DNA of 64,000 nt from Larus michahellis (lineage: Eukaryota > Chordata > Aves > Charadriiformes > Laridae): NCBI RefSeq assembly GCF_964199755.1, contig NC_133896.1, positions 98,456,200 through 98,520,199 of the forward strand, in the 5' to 3' direction. Numbering within the stretch: the first letter of the stretch is position 1; each line of letters starts with the position of its first letter. Positions 13,929 through 25,172 of this stretch are shown piece after piece. The notes below the pieces were generated by a model. The model worked only from the letters and a program-made list of their open reading frames with translations. It did no database searches and had not been told where the DNA came from. Position numbers and translations under genes: made by a program.

Positions 13929-16584
13929 AACCAGGAGCTGCACAGATAAATGCAACAAAGTCACAGAAACTCCTATCAAAGAGCACTTGCATTTTGAACA
14001 TGCTAGTCTTGGGACTTAAAGAAGGAGAAGAAAGCAGTCAGGGCAGAAGGGCAGAGACAGCAAACACTTGGTTTTATTCAATCTGCATACCGCTTCCAGA
14101 CAGGCGTGGTTAAGAAAAAACCCTACTACCATTTCCACTAAGCAGTGCCTATAAATAAAACATAATAACCTGTCCTAGACATTAACCTACAACGTTCAAC
14201 ATCAATGTCAGAGACACTCCATAGTTTAAATACACGCTCTAAAGCGGTCGCTTGCACAGCCTGGTGCACAGACCCAGAGCTGGCCAAAGAGCTGAAGTTT
14301 CTAGGCCCTACACTTACCTCCAGCCTTGACAGAGTGACAGCAGGCAAGGCATTCCATCTTGGAAATAGCCTATTCACCACCTTTCAAGTGCAAGGATAGA
14401 GTTGAAGAGAGACGAAACATTACTGCCAAGCAATACTAAAGTCTGAAACACCACCCATCAAAATTAACCCTTCTCTACAATCTTCCTGGGGTAAATGCAG
14501 TGGATGTTAGATTACCTCCGATGAGACAAGGAAGTCTGAGCCCTTGTCTACTCTGTATGTGGCTAGCATATATCCCACTCAGTACTTACAATAAAGTTAG
14601 TCTGATATCCTTTCTTTTCACCTCTCCTCCTTTTTACATCATGAATTAATTAACTTATCCCCTGAAGGCAGCTTAAAACAGCTGCTGGTAGCAGCCTGAC
14701 CCTGTTGGGTCAATTAAATTGATGGCCCCAACATCCACTTGTCTGAGATTAGCTACAGGATTGTGAAAACTATGGATAAGGCAATCCTCCCAGGGAGACA
14801 AAAAAAGAAAGTCAGCCACAGCAGCATTTGTGCTTCAAGCAAAGAGACAAGGCTAATGTTTGCCATGCTCATTTAGAATGTTTTTCCCTAACTGCTGTGT
14901 GCTCAGGTAGTGGACACACTTGAACCAAGAACATTATACCTTAGACATCCCAGGTAGCTCTCATTTCTGTTATCCATTTACATCAGCTGGAGCCTTTAAC
15001 ACACTTGAGTGCTACTCTTCAGGGACATTTAGGGACTTAACGGAGAGCACTGGCGTAGTGGTCTCCCTGTCTAGAAACTCCTCCTTTGACTCAGTTTGCC
15101 TAGAGGGGAATAAGAGAAGTCATGTAGGTGTAAAAAGGCCTGAATGACTTACAGATCACTTACCTACCAGGTTTTCTTCCAAATCTATCACCTGAAGCAA
15201 GGACAATTACCTTGCATCCAAGTGGAAGTAAGTTCTCTAGAACAGGAACTTCTGCACTGGCACAATAGGCTAACTTAGAGCACAACAGTGCTCTGATGGC
15301 AACTTGAAGCAAAGACATAAAAGGCTTCCCTTGTACCCCCCTCCTTTTTTTTTGCTTTGAAGCAATCCAGTAGACATGCCTGCCTCTTCAGCAGGAGGCA
15401 GTTTGCCTTACAGTCTACCTCCCAGACAGGCCTTGATCTTCAAGCAGCAGTGTAGGCACAGTGTTAGGCATTTATTTGTGAAGGGTGGAGGGGGTAAGCT
15501 GTTCTTTTCTCTAATGCATTTGTTTTGGGGAATGGTAGGATGTTCTTTTCATTTTTGTTCTTTACCTGTGGATATCATATCACTCTGTAAGAACAAGACT
15601 TACTTTATTTAAAATTGGGTTCGTGCAGAGAAGCCATAGCTTCAAAAACAATCTTTGCTATCATCTTTAAAGAAGTTTTTGGTTTTGACCATGTAGACCG
15701 TGACTTGCTTGCTGATCATCTCCTAACTGTTGCAACTCTAATAATAGGAAGAGTGTTCTATTTCCTTCCTTCTCCAGCATCATGCAGTAATCAAATTATG
15801 AAAACAAGCCACACACTGCATCAAGGGAAGAAACAGCAACAGGAAGGGTTAAAATTTCTGCATTCCCACTATGAAAGTGCTTTCAGCAAAGCATTCCAGC
15901 CCATCTTATACAAGCTCAGTGACACTTTCAGAACAAAAACCAACCAATCTGCTCTGAGGTTTTCTACCAGCAGAGCATAAGAAATACACTATTGGAAGTC
16001 AGAGCAAAGAAGCCACGAAGGTGAAAAACTGTCCCCTGAAGGCCCTGTCAGCAAAAGGCAGATAGTATAGGTGAATATGTGGAAAGATGGCTGTGGTATG
16101 GGAAAGGCTGAGTATCCCTGAGCTAGAGCAGTCATCGGAGGCTGGGAATGGCAGCAGACCCTTCAGCCAACGAGCAAGGGGGTCATAGCAAAAAGAAAGC
16201 AGGAGTGCGTGGGAGACTTGCAAAACATGAAACATAATTTGGTCTTTCACGTCCTGCACTTTGGCATGAAGAGCTAAAGAGATGACATGAGCTTCTGAGC
16301 TTTTTGGATCTCGTATGAAGGTGCTGGACTATGTTTCTGACCATGGATATTTTAAGCTTAATGGGCCCTTTCAGATCAAACTCATGAGTATGATAGTCAC
16401 CAGGCTCCCCTACAAAGGAGAATTTTCCAGCAGAACTACACTAGTATGGTTTTAATATTATTATTGGTGTTAGCTCCTTGTACACACACACCGAGTCTTC
16501 AGTATATGCCCCTTTTTCTGCTGTCATTTATGTTGCTTTGAAAGTCCACACAAGGAATTACAGTAAGACCGGTACAAATTCTAA

Positions 16585-16600
16585 CACTCTAATTAGAGTG
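16585..16600. repeat. 16-bp perfect palindrome with TAATTA core
   Basis: CACTCTAATTAGAGTG equals its own reverse complement. The core TAATTA is a homeodomain-type sequence. Confidence 0.8.
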
Positions 16601-16924
16601 CTACTGTTCTGCTAGCAAGTAGACAAAACCAGGAAGTCTGTCAGAGGCAAGAAAGAGCTACTGGTGAGGATCAGGAAAACACAGAGATCTAGATCGAGTG
16701 CATGCTGAAGCACTCCAGCTAGTTCCATGCGATTTAAAAAAAAATACACCCTGCAGTACCTTTAATACTTTACAATAGTAAGAACACATCCCAGGAGTAG
16801 ATGATCTAAAACCTTCACTGAACTTGTATAGGTGAGCAATGCTGAGAATTTGGGAACTTATTTGTCCATACAGGCTTGCACCAAACATGACTGCATTGCC
16901 TGGGGCTGAGGGGAGGTTTGTGTT

Positions 16925-17290
16925 CCTAGGATAATGCAGGTTGGAAAAGACCTTAGGAGGTTCCTAGTCCAATCTGCTGCTTAAGGCACAATCTGCTTTG
17001 AGGTCCAACGAGGATGCTCAGGGCTTTATCCAGTCAGGCCATCAAAACCTCCAAGGACTGAGCCACCACAGCCCTGCTGGAAAACTTGCTGCCCTGCCTG
17101 ACTGTTCTCTCAGGAAAAAGGTTCTTCCTTACATCCACTCTGAGTCTCCCTTGTTTCAGTCCAGCCAGGCAGAAAAAAAAAAACCAACAGCTAATGACAT
17201 GGAAGCTATTTACCCAAGTCCCTGGGTGAAATCTTCCCTGCAAGGAATAGTAATTTGCAAGGCCCTGTGGGCTCCTTACCACAGGCCTCC
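16925..17290 (-). mobile_element. Older CR1 LINE 3' fragment
   Basis: On the minus strand the translation retains RLRVDVRKNLFPERTVRQGS and the VVAQSLEVL segment. The terminus has the reversed ataatgcaggttggaaaaga motif. Many substitutions and a poly-purine insertion near 17171-17183 mark it as older than the other copies. Confidence 0.8.
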
Positions 17291-19935
17291 CAACAGGTGC
17301 AAAATGAGGAACAGGGAGCTAGTTAGCTATCCGCAAATTCAGTTTGTTCTGCAATATTCTCTTCCAGGGTCGGGAGGAAGAGAGAGAAGGGAGGACTATG
17401 GGACTTTACACTCACACTGGAACAATTTCTGGTTGTCAGCAGTACGACTTACTTGTGATATGAGATCAGGTACGGGCAAATGAATACCGTCTCCCTTCCT
17501 GAATTCATCAAGCATTTTGCGATTCACCCACATTTCATTTCATGCTTTAAAATCTCTTTAACATGTTGCCAGATAACTCCTGAGGGCAGAACTGAAGGAA
17601 CACTGCAGAATTTAAGTCTCAAAGGCTAAACCTTACACACCCTTGCCACAGGGACGTGACTTCAGTGGTGAGAAGCCTTTCTTATGTTAGCTACTTTACT
17701 GATTTCTAGAATGAAGCTGCATCCTTTTGCCTCAGATGAGGAAAGCGGGGAGAAATACTTTAGCTTCCTGTAGCATTGGTAAAAATGGTTATTAGCTCCT
17801 TCTCCTCATCCTGTGGAGGACTGGGTGAAGATCCATCAGCTGATGCTAACACTTGAAGGTAGCCACAAGCAAATTATCACAACAACAGGTTTTCTGAACT
17901 GGTCAAACTTCAGGAAGTTTTGCAGAACAGACAGCATGCATCATAGACTTGCAGGAAAGGTAATCCCCACCTGCTCTGATCTTTCCAGATCAGAATTTGT
18001 CTCAAATACGGAGCTAAACAATTTAAGAACTATATTGTGAGTCTACACCCTGACCCAAATGCTCCATCAAAATGTATGTATTTTTCAGTAATGGTCATAT
18101 GCGAGGTCTGCAGGGTCACACTGCCAGTGTTGGCAAACAACCATCATAAATTGTCAGTTCTCAGACACCAAATCACTATGAAGCTACTGAGGTACTGCAA
18201 TTATTTTACATCTTTGGCAGACAAGCAATTTCCTTCATCACTGAAAACAGACAGGAACACGTCTTTACTATGGGAAATAAGTTTGAGATGTATCGTAAGG
18301 AGATACAGGAAAAAAAAAGAGTAAAATTCTTCAAGCAAAAGCTGCTGGTGCCAGAAGTTCACGGAAAATCAACAGCTCATAAAAACAGAATAGGATCCTA
18401 TGTCATATAGCAATTGCCATATCTGGAACTTCTGAAAGCCCTGTACCAAGTCACCAGGAAAAATCTATCCATTTAAGGTGGATTGATGTGATACTGCATG
18501 CACACTACAACAGGCGTGAGTATTTTAAGACATCCTCAAGAGTCCAGAAGAAATCATCGTGTTTTATGTTAACAAAACATACTTAATGTGAGGAATTCTG
18601 GAGTAGCAGTGAGAAGATAGATTATTAAAAAAAAAGAAAGAAGTTTTTTCTTAAATCCAAGCTTATAACCCATAAAATACACAGCTATCACTAGGAAAAA
18701 AAAAAAAGATACTTCATATAGTAGCAGAAGGATATATGATTTCATTCATTCCGAAAATAGGAAATCTTTTAGAAAAAATAGACCTCTCAAGCTCCAGAGC
18801 TGCTATATGAATAGAAGTAACAAACACCTTTTCATACTAAAAAGAAATAAAATTTAAAATAGGAAAAAATTTGGTGAAATAAACCTTTCATCATCCCAGG
18901 AAGATGACATAAGGGCAGGCAGTTAGTGCATGCGCACCAGAAATTAGAACTGAATGTAAATACAATGAAGTTAATATGAGTTTCATTTGAGAATGAATAC
19001 CAAAACACAAACCAACATAGAGCATACAGGCTAGCTGAATAATGCATGCTGTTCTTCCAGTCCAGTGAGGATATTTATTCATGAAATAACGTTTTTAATC
19101 TTACTAAATGGCCTCTAAATATAGAGCAAATTGTTTTTAAGAAGCATAACTGGAAGAAGAGAGGAAGATATTTCGATTCCTGAGAAACACTTCCATTTGC
19201 AGTCCTTAGTGCAAGTTCAGTGTTAGTGAAAATTGTCCTGAAGATTTTGATGAATTGGCCTCAGTATGGACAGTACCAGGCAGTTCCCAACACTGCCTGG
19301 TTAATGGTCATCAGCAAGGAAAGGAAGATGTTGAACATATCTGAAGCGTGCCAGTTTCTTATATCAGTCCTTGGACTTTTTGCTAAGACTGTCAATAAGA
19401 AAGCGAAGGAAAGCCTGTGGACTTTGTCCACTATTGCACTCGCATACCCACACCTTCTGTCAGGACCACTGAAGAGCCAAAATCCCCTAAATGCTGTATT
19501 ATCCCTTCACCAATCTTCAGAGCCATCTGGGAACGTACTGGATATCTTTGCTTAACACACCTCAAGTGGTTAATTGCATAAGGCAGTTCTCTGCCACCAG
19601 CACAGCTCCCAGTCCAGGTTAATAATTTCAAATGTTAGCACCTACCAGTGAAAGCTCAGCCCAGGGACAGTGCTGATGTGTTACCACAACAACAGTTAAT
19701 CATGAACTTGCACCTTCTTGGCTGCCTAGAACCATTTTGAAAGCCCCTGCTCCACTTCAGCCCACGTAGGATGGGGACACATACAGCTGCCTCACAAGCA
19801 GATGAGCTAAACTGACACTAGCAGAATGAAAAAAAAAAACCACCACCACAACCAAAACCCAGTATCTGAAGAGAATTATTGTATTGCACATCTGAGGATT
19901 AGTCCATTTCCACCAAGGACTGCATCTAGGCACAA
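17291..19935. other. Gene-free stretch
   Basis: AT-rich sequence with several A-runs near 18.3-18.7 kb. Nothing recognised. Confidence 0.6.
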
Positions 19936-20504
19936 GAATCAGAATCATAGAATCACAGAATCACAGAATGGTTTGGGTTAAAAGGGACCTTAAAGATCAT
20001 CTAGTTCAAACCCCACCTGCCACGGGGACCACCCCCTGGTCCCACTAGACCAAGCTGCTCAAAGCTCCATCCAGCCTGGTCTCGAACACTTCCAGGGATG
20101 GGGTATCAGCAGCTTCTCTGGGCAACCTGTTCCAGCGCCTCACCACCCTCACAGTAAAGAATTTCTTCCTAATATCTAATCTAAATCTCCCTTCTTTCCA
20201 TTTAAAACCATTACCCCTCATCCTATCGCTCTACTCCCTGATAAAGAGTCCCTCCACAGCTTTCCTGTAGTCCCCCTTTAGGTACTGGAAGGCTGCTATA
20301 AAGTCTCCCTGGAGACTTCTCTTCTCCAGGCCGAAGAAGCCCAACTCTCTCAGACTTTTCTCATAGGAGAGGTGCTCCAGCCCTCTCATCATCTTCGTGG
20401 CCCTCTGCTGGACCCATTCCAACAGGTCCATGTCCTTCTTGTGCTGAGGACTCCAGAGCTGGATGCAATACTCCAGGTGGGGTCTCACCAGAGCAGAGTA
20501 GAGG
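19936..20504 (-). mobile_element. CR1 LINE, 5'-truncated, about 570 bp
   Basis: The minus strand encodes [20 protein letters not shown], then [15 protein letters not shown] and [13 protein letters not shown] of CR1 ORF2. It ends in the reversed tail aatcatagaatcacagaat. Same subfamily style as the 5.9-kb copy, whose peptide overlaps at [14 protein letters not shown]. Confidence 0.93.
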
Positions 20505-21658
20505 GTGAAGGCAGGAAGGCAGAAGGGATGAAAGCAGTGAAAAGATTTTTGAGAAGTAACTGAGAGCTAAGCAAACCTAAGGAGATAGCTTTAGTGCCCA
20601 AGCACAGTATATTACATACTCAGCCAGCTCATCCACATCAGATCTGCAATGCAGAATTGCACATATATCAGACATCAAAGCAGTGCTACTAGCCATGACA
20701 TACCCCTTCAAACCAGCAAGGGCTTTGAGATGCACTAACCAGATGCTTTTCCTTACGTGCTTTTTTCCTTTACTGTTTCTTGAGCAATCCAACAAAAGGA
20801 AAGATGTGGCAGAAGACAAATCCCCTCTGAAAACTCAGGGCATGAGGCAAAATCACAGCCCTTCCTCCTCTAAAGGATACTGCAAGCTGGCCAGGAATAC
20901 CAGAAAATAGGAAGTAGTGCTTCCTGGGGATGGGTGTTGCTTGTTTTGATTTGGTTTTGGGCTTTTTTTCCACCCTCCACAGGCCAGAAGGGATGTGTGA
21001 TTTCCAGCTAGCATCCTATCGAAGGACTGGCCACACTTAGGGATGACTCAGCTTCCCAGATCACATATTGATAAGGTTTCCTTTGTGGTTAGTAGTCTGT
21101 AAATTGCTTTGGGATGCTCTGAGATTATATATCGTAGTATAAATTATTCTCATTACTGGGTGTGGATTTATGCACTACTTCTCACAGACTACGGGACAGA
21201 AAACAGCCCCCTGTTGTGTCAGAGAGATAACTCTTTAAAAAAAAAGAACAAAAAGCCTTCCCAAAAACCACCACTCCTGCAGTCTATTAGCAGACAAGTC
21301 ACGCTGCTCTACCTTTCTCTCATTTTCTGTGCCTCTACCCAGGACATTTGTATACCCTAGTGCTTGCTATTTTTAGTGACTGCTCAGGAATAAGTCTACC
21401 AAGTAGAATACATTATCCCATCACTAAAAGCTGTCACTTTATAAAACAAATTTCCTGGGATTGTATAAATTATGCACTTGACTGGTATGTCAAACCTGTT
21501 CTGCTGATGATTTTCCATGTCAGTCTGTTAACTGTTTGATGTCAGGGCGAGTCTTACCAGCATACTTGAACCCAGCCCTGGGGTCTGGAATGAAGGCTGC
21601 TAAAAAGGCAGAAGCAGATTTAGACTGAGTTTTATAAGCAGCTCTCTGAACGACAGGG

Positions 21659-21702
21659 TACAGTAGCCTACCTGTAGACCTACAGTAGCATACCTACAGA
21701 AC
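21659..21702 (+). repeat. 22-bp imperfect tandem duplication
   Basis: Two adjacent 22-bp copies starting tacagtagc agree at 18 of 22 positions by eye. Confidence 0.7.
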
Positions 21703-22266
21703 TCCACAATTTTGGATCCATTTATTTCTCCAACTTCCACAAAAAAGTAACAGAAAAAAGTCCAATAAAGTTACAACGAGCACCCCGATTTCATTACGCA
21801 CCACAGGAACCACAAGCTTAAAAAAAACCCAAAACAACAACAAACTTTTAGGGCATTGCCTCCAATTGCATTTCAACAAATAGCAATAGTGTTTCCCTGT
21901 TCATCTTTCTCATATCATTTATAGCAAACCCCCATATAGTACGCCCAGTCCCTTCTCTTCCAGGGTGAAGAGTCAAACCACTTATGCCCTCTTCACATAG
22001 TAGTGAGTCCATGCCTTGGACTGTTCTTATTGCCTATTTCCATGTTTTTTTCTAGCTTTTCTTTTTGAGGCAGAGCTATTAGAACTGGCTACAGTATTCA
22101 AGTGGTGGATTACACCATTGACTTAAATGGTAACAGAATGGAGGTTTGACTGTCTATCTTTCCCTACAATTCCTAACTTTCTAACTGCTGTGCACTAACC
22201 AGATAGTCTATGAAATATTCACAATAACCCCAAGATCTTTCCTAAATGGTAGTAAATTACAGCCTC

Positions 22267-22302
22267 TGTGTGTGTGCGCATATATATATACATACACATA
22301 TG
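22267..22302 (+). repeat. (TG)n(TA)n compound microsatellite
   Basis: tgtgtgtgtgcgcatatata followed by tatacatacacatatg. Confidence 0.8.
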
Positions 22303-24354
22303 TTCTAGCTGATTTTTTTTTCCCACACAGAGGTAGTCATCACTTCACACTTATCAGTTTCCTCTGGTAATATCATCTGTTACAGATCCAGGTCAGCAGT
22401 GTAGACAGACACTTGTTCTCTAGGAGCTTGACCAAGACCCAGTGCATTCATCACACCAGCTAACAGAAAGCAGTAAGAAACTGATGTCATATTTTCGCCT
22501 GGCTGGACAGTGTACACAACCTGCTGAGCTCACATCTTATCCATTCCACCTCACTTGTTTCCTTTGTATGGACAGTGTGATTTAGGAAATACTTCTGTCA
22601 CAGCGGTGAACTGCAGAGAATTTGTACCGTTTCACTCTCCCTCTTCAGGTGCATGAAAGGAAGAAATGCAATTAAAAAATAAATACCAAAAATAATTTAT
22701 ACACTTCCCAACCCCAAAGTGGGGGTTGGTGGTTATATTCATTCTGCTCCATTGGACTCAAACACACCTAAGCTCTTGCAGGAAGAAGTATGATAGATGT
22801 CACAGAAGCCTCAATTTAAACCGAGTACTACAGCTCTGAAGCTCCCCACGCCCTACTAGTAGTAAGCTGAAAGCATACACACAGATGCTTAAAACAGGAG
22901 CCTATCACAGCTTTCAGATTCACTGAACATCCCTACAGAACTGTTTTTTTCTTGCACCCTTTTAGCTCTACCACCACCAAGATCTTCTTTCAGACCCATG
23001 CGAGTCATTAAATAGCCATCTAACACCATCTGCTGGATTGTGAAGAAAAAAAAAATTATACCAGCAATTTACTGCCAGGCAGAAAGGAAGAAAAAAAGAA
23101 AAACCATTAAAGTGCCTGTGTCTTGGCTTTGTTTGGGTCCTCCCGCCTCACCCACACCTTATTTCTGTTTTCTTTCCTCTTTTTGAAAGGCTAATCGGGG
23201 CTGCTGGCACTAACAGGCAATCACAAAGACAAAAATTCCTCTGCTCTGGACTGTGCAAATTGTACAGGGGGCTGTGCTGTGCAATTATGCTTCAAGATCA
23301 CCACTGATCTGTAGACCAGCTTTACCCCTTCCTGATTAAATAAAAAGAAAATAACACCAGAAAAAGAACCTACATTGAAAATAAACCTTCTGCAAAGTCA
23401 GGATATCATTCTGAAGGAGAAGGGGTGCAGAAATGAGCTGGCTTTCTGTTGAAAATCCAGGACCTCAGCACGAGTCAGATGCTGGGGATGCGGAGCCTGT
23501 GCAGCAAGAGGAAGCAGCCATTACACATTCAGACACTAGCTCAGACATCAGCCCCTGGTTTCTTGCATCCCGTACAAAGGCCAAAGTACCAGTTATCTCA
23601 CCACCATGCAAACACGTACTTTTCAAAGACTGGCAGGGATATTTTTAACATCCAATTGGGCAGCTGCCATTGCTGTCGGATGCAAGATGATAGCTTTTGG
23701 TTAGTTATTTATGGCAGGAGACTGCACCCGTTTTCTTGTTTCTTCAGGTCACACATCACCTATCACCTAGCTCCTTACAACATGGGATGCAGTGGTTAAG
23801 CTTTTTCTTTCACTGAGGTGAAACACAGGCCTGGCTGAAATTATATCAGCTGTAAAACACACTGTGGAGGTTGTGCATTTCCTACTTCCCACTCCTTTTC
23901 TCTCCTCACTGTTTTCCTATTTACATACTGAAATTAGGGATGAATCACATCTTCAACAGTTATTAGACATCAGATTTTATGTAAGGTCCTGATTTAGTCA
24001 GCCAGACATTGTGTGAGAGGACAAATTAGCTTTATTGACTTCTTACCCTATTAAGTCAGTGAATGTACTACCGGGATTTTACCCTGTGTAGTTAACAATG
24101 CATCTGCACCCTTATTGAAGGTTTTCCTCTGCTCCAGCTTTTTCTGGAAGCACCAATATTTCAGCAAAGCAAATCTCACAGCAGTAAGTAGGCTGGTTCA
24201 GATAATGCTGTAAAAGCTACACAGAGCCCTGAATCACACGATCCCCTTCGCAGTAAGGGGAAATAAAGGTCATGCCTCATGCATCAGTGCTGCCCCAAAT
24301 GGAAGCTTACCTTCTGTGATAGAGGCAAGTATGATCATAGGATGAATTTGTTGA

Positions 24355-24545
24355 AGTATTCCTAGGAGAAAGAGGGTAGTTTTTGTGGCTCTGTACAAGA
24401 CACTGGTAAAATTGCCTCTGAAATACTGCAGACGGCTCTGCTCACCAAGTTCAGGATGGATGAATTTCAACTGAGTCAGCACAGAAAAGGGCTCTAAGAC
24501 GAACACGGCAACAGAAAACCAAATAACTGAAAGGGGAGTGAAATA
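24355..24545 (+). mobile_element. Ancient CR1-like LINE relic
   Basis: The plus strand carries gctctgtacaagacactggt, tctgaaatactgcagac and tctgctcaccaagttcagga. These correspond to the CR1 stretch encoding [20 protein letters not shown]-type residues, now full of stops. An open frame on the opposite strand here is a by-product of the relic. Confidence 0.55.
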
Positions 24546-24887
24546 AAACCAAACCTTTGCTTGGCTACCCAGCAAAATTAAGGCTGGGATTGCAGTTTCA
24601 AAATATGTTTAATCTGATCTAACAGCAGGTTGTCATCAGAAGGGCAGTCCTGCTTGCCCCAGTCCCACAGTCCCACTGTCTCCCTTGTGTTGAGTGAGCG
24701 AGATCTCAAGCCGATGCAGCTCACTCCGCTGCTGCGGCATGACTAGGTTGCACAAAGGAAGCAGCAGGAATATGCAGCCGAGGGAAAAGCAAGCATCTCC
24801 TCTCTCAGCAGAAGCAAGATCAAATGAGGCATAATGCAAAAATGTCTTAAGAGGGCCATTTATGAAGTGCTGCCAAGTACAGCGGTT

Positions 24888-24965
24888 CCAAAAAAATCCC
24901 AAACCCCCAAAAAACCAAAACCACACAACCAAACAAAATCAAAAACAAACAAAAAAAGAAAGAAA
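24888..24965 (+). repeat. A/C-rich low-complexity tract
   Basis: caaaaaaatcccaaaccccc followed by ccaaaaccacacaaccaaac and A runs. Confidence 0.8.
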
Positions 24966-25117
24966 TTAATAATTTCAGCTACAGGACAATGCCAGCCCAA
25001 GAACTTATGTTTATACATCAACCATAAACCCATTTAGGCTGGAAATAAGCTTTCTAAATGTCAGCTTTCTCACTGGGCTACTGAGTCCTAAGCCTCAATT
25101 AATATTCCAAGAAACCT

Positions 25118-25172
25118 TGATCAGTTTATCCAGCATGGTCCTGGAGGTCCCTACCAATCCCACATTCCTAGG
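25118..25172 (+). mobile_element. Possible ancient CR1 3' tail
   Basis: The stretch tggtcctggaggtccctacc followed by aatcccacattcctagg resembles the end of CR1 (gatgatcttggaggtcc, then ccaacc and attctatg). Short and diverged. Confidence 0.35.

Larger units (their letters stand above)
12465..16924. other. Gene-free stretch with the X-box element
   Basis: Apart from the element at 13.85 kb and the 16-bp palindrome at 16.59 kb I see no recognisable gene. The longest open frames (minus 13126-13551, plus 15615-15980) lack family motifs. Confidence 0.55.
20505..24354. other. Gene-free stretch
   Basis: Contains a 22-bp tandem duplication and a TG/TA microsatellite. No coding signal that I can support. 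Confidence 0.6.

Noticed and set aside
15615-15980. 121-aa plus-strand frame
   Set aside because: No family motif and no supporting promoter or splice signals.
23433-23799. Acidic-looking frames of 71 and 116 aa
   Set aside because: Overlapping frames on the same strand without motifs. They could be tested by conservation but cannot be supported here.
24270-24575. 101-aa minus-strand frame with hydrophobic stretches
   Set aside because: It lies over an ancient CR1 relic in reverse; the hydrophobic look comes from that.
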